Shown here one piece after another: positions 32,110 through 36,843 of a stretch of DNA of 36,843 bases (positions are counted from its first letter, which is position 1; every line of letters begins with the position of its first letter). Below the pieces are notes generated by a model. The model worked only from the letters and a program-made list of their open reading frames with translations, had not been told where the DNA came from and searched no databases. The translations under genes were made by a program, and so were the position numbers. Origin of the DNA: Chloroflexota bacterium (lineage in GTDB: Bacteria > Chloroflexota > Anaerolineae > Anaerolineales > Anaerolineaceae); the NCBI GenBank assembly GCA_029556265.1, contig JAKQFH010000032.1, positions 1 through 36,843 on the forward strand. Reading direction: 5' to 3'.

Positions 32110-32742
32110 TTACAGGTTGACCTCTGTCTTCCCCATGATTCGATCCTGTACCAACTGCACCACCTGGCTGATATGCGCGCTGCTGGAAACAAGGTTGAGG
32201 TTATCGCTCGGGATAATCAGTACCGGGCATTGGGCAAAAGACGCAATCCATTCCTCATATAAGACGTTCAGCCGTTCCAGATAGCTGCGGGAGATGCCGG
32301 CTTCAAAGCCGCGTCCGCGCGTGTTAATGCGTTCCAAAAGTGTGTCCACCGTGGCGCGTAAATACACCACCAGGTTGGGCGGCGGCAGGAGGTCAATTAA
32401 AATCTGATAAAGATCCTGATAAACGCCGTAGTCGCGGGTGCTCATATCCCCCTGCAAGTATAGGTTGCGGGCGAAGACTTCCGCGTCCTCGTAGACCGAG
32501 CGGTCTTGCACCACCGAACCTTCGGCTTCGAGCAGCTGTTTATGTATGCGCAGGCGGCGCGTGAGGAAGTAGAGCTGGGAGTGAAAAGACCAGGCTTCCA
32601 TGTTTTGATAAAAATCTGCCAGGTAGGGGTTGTCGTTTACCGGCTCAAAAAATGGTTGATATCCAAGCTTCTCGCTCAGAATCTGAACCAGGGTGGACTT
32701 GCCCGCGCCGATATTGCCTGCCACTACAATAAATTTATCCAT
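32110..32742 (-). CDS. deoxynucleoside kinase (dAdo/dGuo kinase family), copy 2
   Basis: This 210-residue kinase has the P-loop AGNIGAGKST (8-17), FFEPVNDNPYLADFYQNMEAW with the conserved EPV and Asn-Pro-Tyr, and the canonical catalytic motif SVVQDRSVYEDAEVFA (DRS intact). PNLVVYLRATVDTLLERINTRGRGFEAGI carries the LID. It is closer to typical deoxyadenosine/deoxyguanosine kinases of Gram-positive bacteria than copy 1. Start ATG 32742 follows GGAAGGCGG by five bases. Its 3' end faces the DnaA-box array. With copy 1 it may form a pair with different nucleoside specificities or a heterodimer, as known for lactobacillal dGK/dAK. Confidence 0.93.
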   Translation of the reverse strand: MDKFIVVAGNIGAGKSTLVQILSEKLGYQPFFEPVNDNPYLADFYQNMEAWSFHSQLYFLTRRLRIHKQLLEAEGSVVQDRSVYEDAEVFARNLYLQGDMSTRDYGVYQDLYQILIDLLPPPNLVVYLRATVDTLLERINTRGRGFEAGISRSYLERLNVLYEEWIASFAQCPVLIIPSDNLNLVSSSAHISQVVQLVQDRIMGKTEVNL

Positions 32743-32820
32743 GCTGTCCGCCTTCCGAGGTTGCTGAGATAGCTGTAGTATAAACGCAATCGCGCTGGAA
32801 ATCCGCGGGAATTCGGCAGA

Positions 32821-33334
32821 TTATGAGCAAGAATCGCTGGGAGCCGCTTGTGGAATTACCCGGGTGCTTGGCACAAGCAGAATGGCTCCAGCATTCAGCG
32901 CTGCTGCCGCGGCGCGAACCGGCCAGAAACTGCTTTGATATAAAGACCGGCTAAACATAGGACCCAACATTCTGCCAATTGAAAGCGCTGCCATCAGAAC
33001 CGCCCACGCCAAAAACCGATAATCCGATTATGAAGCTGAGGAAATTTTGCCCGACCGCTGTAATCCCGCAGCCGATAAAGAACAGGATAGAGCCCAGCAC
33101 CAAGCCATTTTTACGCCCACGCGCGTTTACCAGAGATGCCAGAAATGGGTTGAAGACCCCCAATACCGAACGGACAGAAAACGCGATGCCAATTTCAGCC
33201 ACCCGCATGCCCATCCCGGCTGCGAAAAGCGGCAGCAGAGGATATACCATGCGGTACCCGGAGTTTATGACCGTACGGGTGAGCATGAACAGAAATATTT
33301 CCGCTCTGGTGCGCCGGGAAATTGAGGATGTCAT
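32821..33334 (-). pseudogene. MFS transporter remnant, internally deleted and frameshifted
   Basis: The first frame (33334 down to 32951) encodes 127 residues that start like a major-facilitator protein: two to three helices with MVYPLLPLFAAGMGM and the loop LASLVNARGRKNGLVLGSILF, the MFS loop-2/3 motif. It then turns into an unrelated tail ending at a stop. A second frame (33012 down to 32821) encodes SIGRMLGPMFSRSLYQSSFWPVRAAAAALNAGAILL, typical of the last helices of an MFS protein. About 250 residues of a normal 400-residue transporter are missing. The gene appears inactivated by an internal deletion plus frameshift near 33010. It follows the Rrf2 regulator gene by 31 bases. Confidence 0.72.
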
Positions 33335-33365
33335 TTGGCAGAGAACTTTTCAGTCTGCTGAAAAG

Positions 33366-33788
33366 TTATGCCGGCTTGGGAGCTTGGTCCATCATATCCT
33401 GCAGCGTGGTGCTCTTCAGCTGCGTGATAATTATTTCCTCTGTTTTTTTCCAGAAATTACGGTAGGGGCAGCTTTCCACAAGCGGGCAAGCGTCCGGATC
33501 TTCTGTGCAGTGAATCAGATTTATTTTGCCGTCAATTGTGGTTACGATGTCGTAGATGGAAATCTCTGCCGGGTGTTTCGCCAGCATAATGCCGCCGCGC
33601 GCGCCGCGGCGGGTCTTGATCAGCCCCGCGCCAACCAATTCCGAGTTTATCCGGGAAAGAAAAATGCGCGAGATTTGCATTTCTTCCGCGATGATGTTGG
33701 AGGGCGTCAGGCGGTTCTGTCCGTATTGGGCGATATAGAGCATCGACCTAAGCGCGTAGTCCGCCTGGTTGGTAATTTGCATTGCCAT
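33366..33788 (-). CDS. Rrf2 family transcriptional regulator with Fe-S cysteine motif
   Basis: The 140-residue protein has an N-terminal winged helix (QITNQADYALRSMLYIAQYG, then RIFLSRINSELVGAGLIKTRRGARGGIML). Next comes Cys94, Cys101 and Cys107 (CX6CX5C), the three-cysteine cluster site of IscR, NsrR and RsrR types. The spacing is close to, but not the same as, IscR (CX5CX5C). It therefore probably senses Fe-S cluster status, nitric oxide or redox. ATG 33788 and ATG 33782 are both possible starts. The gene is 31 bases upstream of the MFS remnant and 53 bases downstream of comEC. The target genes are unknown; the sufS operon is a candidate. Confidence 0.9.
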   Translation of the reverse strand: MAMQITNQADYALRSMLYIAQYGQNRLTPSNIIAEEMQISRIFLSRINSELVGAGLIKTRRGARGGIMLAKHPAEISIYDIVTTIDGKINLIHCTEDPDACPLVESCPYRNFWKKTEEIIITQLKSTTLQDMMDQAPKPA

Positions 33789-33841
33789 ATTTTGTCCATT
33801 TCCAATAGATCACCTGGATAATCAGGCGTGATGTAACCAAT

Positions 33842-36172
33842 CTATTTTACCGCAACTACGCGTAATTCCTGTCCATTGGTGATAACTTCCACCCAAGTCC
33901 AATCCGCGACCGCGATGAGAGCCTTGTTTTCAGTTTCCCGCGCGGAATCCGCCAATGGGCGCGGCCCGACTGCCAGGAGAACCCTGCTCGCGGGCAGTTC
34001 CTGCACAAAAGAACCAACCCATAGGCTCGCTGGTTCGTGGCTGGTGAACGCTTCATACTGGACGAGCGCCGAGAAATCACCGCTCCGCAGGCGCAGCGCT
34101 TTAAGGGAGTTTTCCGCCAGGATGAAGCCGAGCGAAGAGCCGCCGCCCATAAGCAGATTGTCCTCCACTTGCAAGCGGCGCTGGGGAATCCCCGCTTCCT
34201 GAAAGGCGGCAGCCAGGCGGCGCGTGGCTTGCAGACGGTCGGGGTCGCAAGCCCAGTAGACCTCCCGGATGCGTACACTCTCGCTCAGGCCAAACAAGCC
34301 CCGCACATCATCGCGACCACAAGCCGGAATAAGGAGCGCGTCCAACTCGCGCTGGAAAGGAGATAAGGCGGTGCCAAGCTGCTCCGCTAACTCAGACGCA
34401 GGCAAGTTTCCACCTGCCAGCAAGCAGCGCCCGCCGGGGCTCCGCACGAGTAAAACGGGCTGCTCCGGGCTGTTGAAGACGCGCAGGTGCAGCTGATTAT
34501 CCGGGGCGTGGGCGGCTGCCGTCCACACCAGCGCAGCCAGGCTGGCGCCAAGGATTAAGAGCGAGGTCGGACGGGCGGTTAATTTCATCGGCTTCTGTTT
34601 GGAAGGCAGCGTCAGACTGAGCACCAACGCCCAGATTGCTAACACCCAAACGAAGCTGAAGGGTGGAAAACGCCATGAGCCAGAAAGTGTGTCAGCCAGC
34701 CAGGTCACCACGCGGTTGGTATACGCGGCGGGCAGCCAGGCAAGCCAGCCAAGCGCCTTTCCTAACCCCAGGGAGAATAATCCCCCTGTCAGCGCCAGCA
34801 TCCCCAGAACCATAACCAGGGGCTGAGCGGGTAAAACCAGCGGGTTGGCCAGCAGAAAGAGGGGAGAAACTTCCTGAAAATGGTACACAATCAGGGGCAG
34901 GCTAAAGGCTTGCGCCGCGAAAGTAGTCAGCAGATATTCCCCAGCAGTGCCGCTCAGGCGCAGAGCCGCGTCGGGTCCCACGCGCGCTTCCAGCCAGCGC
35001 TGCAGGCGGGCTTGCATGGGAGCGCTGAACAGCAGAATGCCCAGGGTTGCCGCCGCCGAGAGCTGAAAACCGACATCCCAGGGCAAGTGCGGGTTGAAAA
35101 GCAGCATCAGATAAACTACCAAGCCCAGGCTGTTCAGCCCGCTGCCGCGCCGGTTGATGGACGCGCCCAAAATTCCAAGCGAGCCCATCAGCGCCGCGCG
35201 CAGCACCGAAGCGCTGCCCCCAACCAGAACCGTATAAAACGCCAGGGTCAGGATTGCAAGCGCGCCGCCGCGCCAGGTTCCCAGCTTGCGCGTGAAGAGC
35301 CTGGTAATGAGACCCGCCAGGACGGCCATATTAAAGCCAGATATCGCGATGATGTGCGCGGTGCCAGTCAGGGCGTAAGCGCGCTTCAGGTCGCCAGATA
35401 TGCCGCTGGCTTCGCCAAGCAGAATGCCGCGCAGAAGCGCGCTTTCCGGCTCCGGGAATATCTGCCGCGCGACCAGGAGCGAGCGCTCGCGCAGGCGGTA
35501 AATCGCGGCAAGCAGCGGGCTGCCCTGCTCTTGCGCCAGCAGTTCCACGCGCGCGTATTGGCTGAGCGCGCTGATGCCGCGGTGGAACAGATAGTCTTTA
35601 TACGAGAAGGCAGCGCTTTCACTGGCTGCGTTCAGTTCTCCGCGTATGGAAAGCAGGTCGCCATAAGCAAACGCGCTGCCCGGGCTGGTTCGCAGCAGGA
35701 TTTTACCCGCCACGGAGCCCGGTACAACCGCTTCCACTTCCGCGAAGAGCGGCTTGAGGGCTCGAACCCGCACGACCAGTTCCTGCCCATCCCCGCGCTC
35801 AACAGGCGGCTCGCACACCACGCCCTGCACTTCCACCTCACCTTTGCCGATGTAAAAGCCGACCATGCCGGGCGTGTTCAGCGGCAGGGAAAGTTGATAC
35901 AGCAGCGCGGTCAGGCAAAAACCCGCCGCGAGCAGGGCGGCCGGCATTTCCCTGCGCGGCTGCAAGCGGGACGCGCGGGCAGCCTGCCAGATAACACCCA
36001 AAACGCACAGCCCGCATAGACCCGCCCACCAATGCCACGGAAACTTGAGCCAGCTAGCCCCGATAACGCCGCACAGCCCCGCGCAAGCGAGCCAGAAGAA
36101 GGGCATAAACCCCGGTATATGGACTTGTGTCGGGTCGGGGCTGGCCCGAGGGTTGGGAGCGGCAGTGTTCAT
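33842..36172 (-). CDS. comEC: ComEC/Rec2-family DNA uptake channel, degenerate beta-lactamase domain
   Basis: ComEC forms the inner-membrane channel that takes up single-stranded DNA in transformation. The 776-residue protein (from ATG 36172) has N-terminal transmembrane helices, the DUF4131/OB-like soluble region (about 85-225), and the competence domain with AYALTGTAHIIAISGFNMAVLAGLITRLFTRK (about 265-300) and further helices up to about 510. The C-terminal part should be a metallo-beta-lactamase domain with HxHxDH; here the corresponding segment reads LLIPACGRDDVRGLFGL, so the metal ligands are lost. The upstream TTG at 36217 overlaps the cinA-like gene; ATG 36172 lies 16 bases after its stop and seems better, although no strong ribosome-binding site precedes it. 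Confidence 0.88.
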   Translation of the reverse strand: MNTAAPNPRASPDPTQVHIPGFMPFFWLACAGLCGVIGASWLKFPWHWWAGLCGLCVLGVIWQAARASRLQPRREMPAALLAAGFCLTALLYQLSLPLNTPGMVGFYIGKGEVEVQGVVCEPPVERGDGQELVVRVRALKPLFAEVEAVVPGSVAGKILLRTSPGSAFAYGDLLSIRGELNAASESAAFSYKDYLFHRGISALSQYARVELLAQEQGSPLLAAIYRLRERSLLVARQIFPEPESALLRGILLGEASGISGDLKRAYALTGTAHIIAISGFNMAVLAGLITRLFTRKLGTWRGGALAILTLAFYTVLVGGSASVLRAALMGSLGILGASINRRGSGLNSLGLVVYLMLLFNPHLPWDVGFQLSAAATLGILLFSAPMQARLQRWLEARVGPDAALRLSGTAGEYLLTTFAAQAFSLPLIVYHFQEVSPLFLLANPLVLPAQPLVMVLGMLALTGGLFSLGLGKALGWLAWLPAAYTNRVVTWLADTLSGSWRFPPFSFVWVLAIWALVLSLTLPSKQKPMKLTARPTSLLILGASLAALVWTAAAHAPDNQLHLRVFNSPEQPVLLVRSPGGRCLLAGGNLPASELAEQLGTALSPFQRELDALLIPACGRDDVRGLFGLSESVRIREVYWACDPDRLQATRRLAAAFQEAGIPQRRLQVEDNLLMGGGSSLGFILAENSLKALRLRSGDFSALVQYEAFTSHEPASLWVGSFVQELPASRVLLAVGPRPLADSARETENKALIAVADWTWVEVITNGQELRVVAVK

Positions 36173-36188
36173 TGGGGGCAGCCCCGGG

Positions 36189-36843
36189 CTAAGGCGTTTC
36201 GCCGCCCGGAATTCCAACGCTGATGAATTGGAGCAGCTTTTCCAGGGCTAATTGTGCGAGCATATCCTTATTGGCGGCCCGGTCTCCAGATAAAAGAAAA
36301 TGGCGGGACCACATCCTTCCGATTGAGGCGAGCCCAACCCAACTGGTGCCGACCGGTTTGTTGGGGGTGGCTCCGCCCGGTCCGGCGATACACGACACGG
36401 AGAGAGCAAAATCGGTCTTGAAAAGCTCTCTCGCCCCGCTTGCCATCTCCAGCACCGTCTCGCTGCTCACCGCCCCAAAGCGCTGGAGCGTCTCCCAGCG
36501 CACCCCCAGGAGCGCCACCTTGGCGGAATACGCGTAGGCGACCACCCCGCCGATAAAATACTCCGATGAGCCCGGGACGTTCGTGATGCGGTGGCTTATC
36601 AGGCCGCCAGTGCAGCTTTCCGCCACGGATAGCGTCCATTTGTGCCCGGAAAGGATTTTACCGATGCGTGCCTCCAGGCTGGGGGCTTCTGTTTCGCGGC
36701 GCGCCTCCGCGGGCAGGCTGGCGGAGGAGTCCAATTCCCTCCAGGTTTCCGCCAGGCGCTTGCGGCGGATATATTCGGCGGCAGCCGGGCTGAGCCAGCC
36801 TTTCTGGACCAGGCTCTCGGGGTCGGTGCCGATTTCCAGCTCC
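36189..36843 (-). CDS. CinA C-terminal domain protein (NMN amidohydrolase family), N-terminus beyond window
   Basis: The C-terminal 150 residues are a CinA domain: LSVAESCTGGLISHRITNVPGSSEYFIGGVVAYAYSAK, GAVSSETVLEMASGARE, and VSCIAGPGGATPNKPVGTSWVGL. The family deamidates nicotinamide mononucleotide, and CinA is tied to competence in some bacteria, which fits comEC 16 bases downstream. The same frame stays open from the TTG at 36734 to the window edge. The added sequence reads IGTDPESLVQKGWLSP and AAAEYIRRKRLAETWRE. I do not recognise that part as the MoaB-like CinA N-domain, so the protein may be a different fusion, or the true start is the TTG at 36734 and the upstream codons belong to an unresolved extension. 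Confidence 0.82.
   Translation of the reverse strand, partial: ELEIGTDPESLVQKGWLSPAAAEYIRRKRLAETWRELDSSASLPAEARRETEAPSLEARIGKILSGHKWTLSVAESCTGGLISHRITNVPGSSEYFIGGVVAYAYSAKVALLGVRWETLQRFGAVSSETVLEMASGARELFKTDFALSVSCIAGPGGATPNKPVGTSWVGLASIGRMWSRHFLLSGDRAANKDMLAQLALEKLLQFISVGIPGGETP

Noticed and set aside
34880-36019. 379-codon open frame on the plus strand, opposite comEC
   Set aside because: Its product is low-complexity, Gln/Arg/Ala-rich with no hydrophobic or motif pattern, as expected from antisense of a GC-rich membrane gene; comEC has clear family motifs.

Overview
The window looks like a chromosomal segment of a Chloroflexota bacterium, most likely Anaerolineae. This is inferred from the protein style (a Thr/Pro/Ala-rich lipoprotein linker before a beta-sandwich domain, a secreted protein ending in FLPILLR, CcrM-type and deoxynucleoside kinase genes with the sequence character I associate with that class), the fairly high GC content and the scattered short operons. 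No 16S rRNA or other phylogenetic marker is present, so the assignment is not proven. Nearly all of the sequence is ordinary chromosome. There is no CRISPR array, insertion sequence or prophage.

Layout. 1-3124: surface polysaccharide export and assembly (rfbC, wzt-like ATPase and wzm-like permease on the minus strand, divergent from a GT2 glycosyltransferase). 3385-5510: a CorA-type channel with a variant signature loop, convergent with a CHAD-domain protein. 5572-10163, minus strand: two overlapping thymidylate-kinase-like genes, then phoU, and a phoP-phoR two-component pair. CHAD domains bind polyphosphate, so 4.4-10.2 kb reads as a phosphate/polyphosphate neighbourhood. 10356-12533: a compact Fe-S operon, sufS-sufE plus a cysteine-rich ferredoxin-like protein. 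12635-16970: surE, a YchF-family GTPase, a lipoprotein, tRNA-Leu(CAA) with a near-consensus promoter, and a kbl-like aminotransferase. 17157-20662: a small DPGTGS membrane protein, a two-domain methyltransferase and a membrane-anchored sulfatase-superfamily enzyme, probably an envelope-modification cassette. 20809-23831: a secreted M14-like peptidase, an M42 aminopeptidase and a hotdog thioesterase. 24105-25301: an AT-rich, probably acquired AAA/DUF4143 ATPase whose consensus promoter is embedded in a perfect 28-bp palindrome. 25450-29446: a solitary CcrM-like adenine methyltransferase, oligoendopeptidase F and metF. 29600-32742: a small membrane protein, two deoxynucleoside kinases and a nucleotidyltransferase. 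32821-36843, minus strand: a decayed MFS transporter, an Rrf2 Fe-S regulator, comEC and a CinA C-terminal domain protein running off the window.

The most striking non-coding feature is the 427-bp gap at 31683-32109. It carries five exact DnaA boxes (TTATNCACA) and several one-mismatch boxes. The boxes are spaced in helical phase and face each other in two arrays, with AT-rich tracts beside them. This is the architecture of a replication origin, yet dnaA, dnaN, rpmH and parAB are all absent and the flanking genes point into it. A CcrM-like methylase gene lies about 5 kb away, and four P-loop nucleoside/nucleotide kinase genes occur in the window, two of them flanking the array. Together they make this locus the best candidate for something undescribed.
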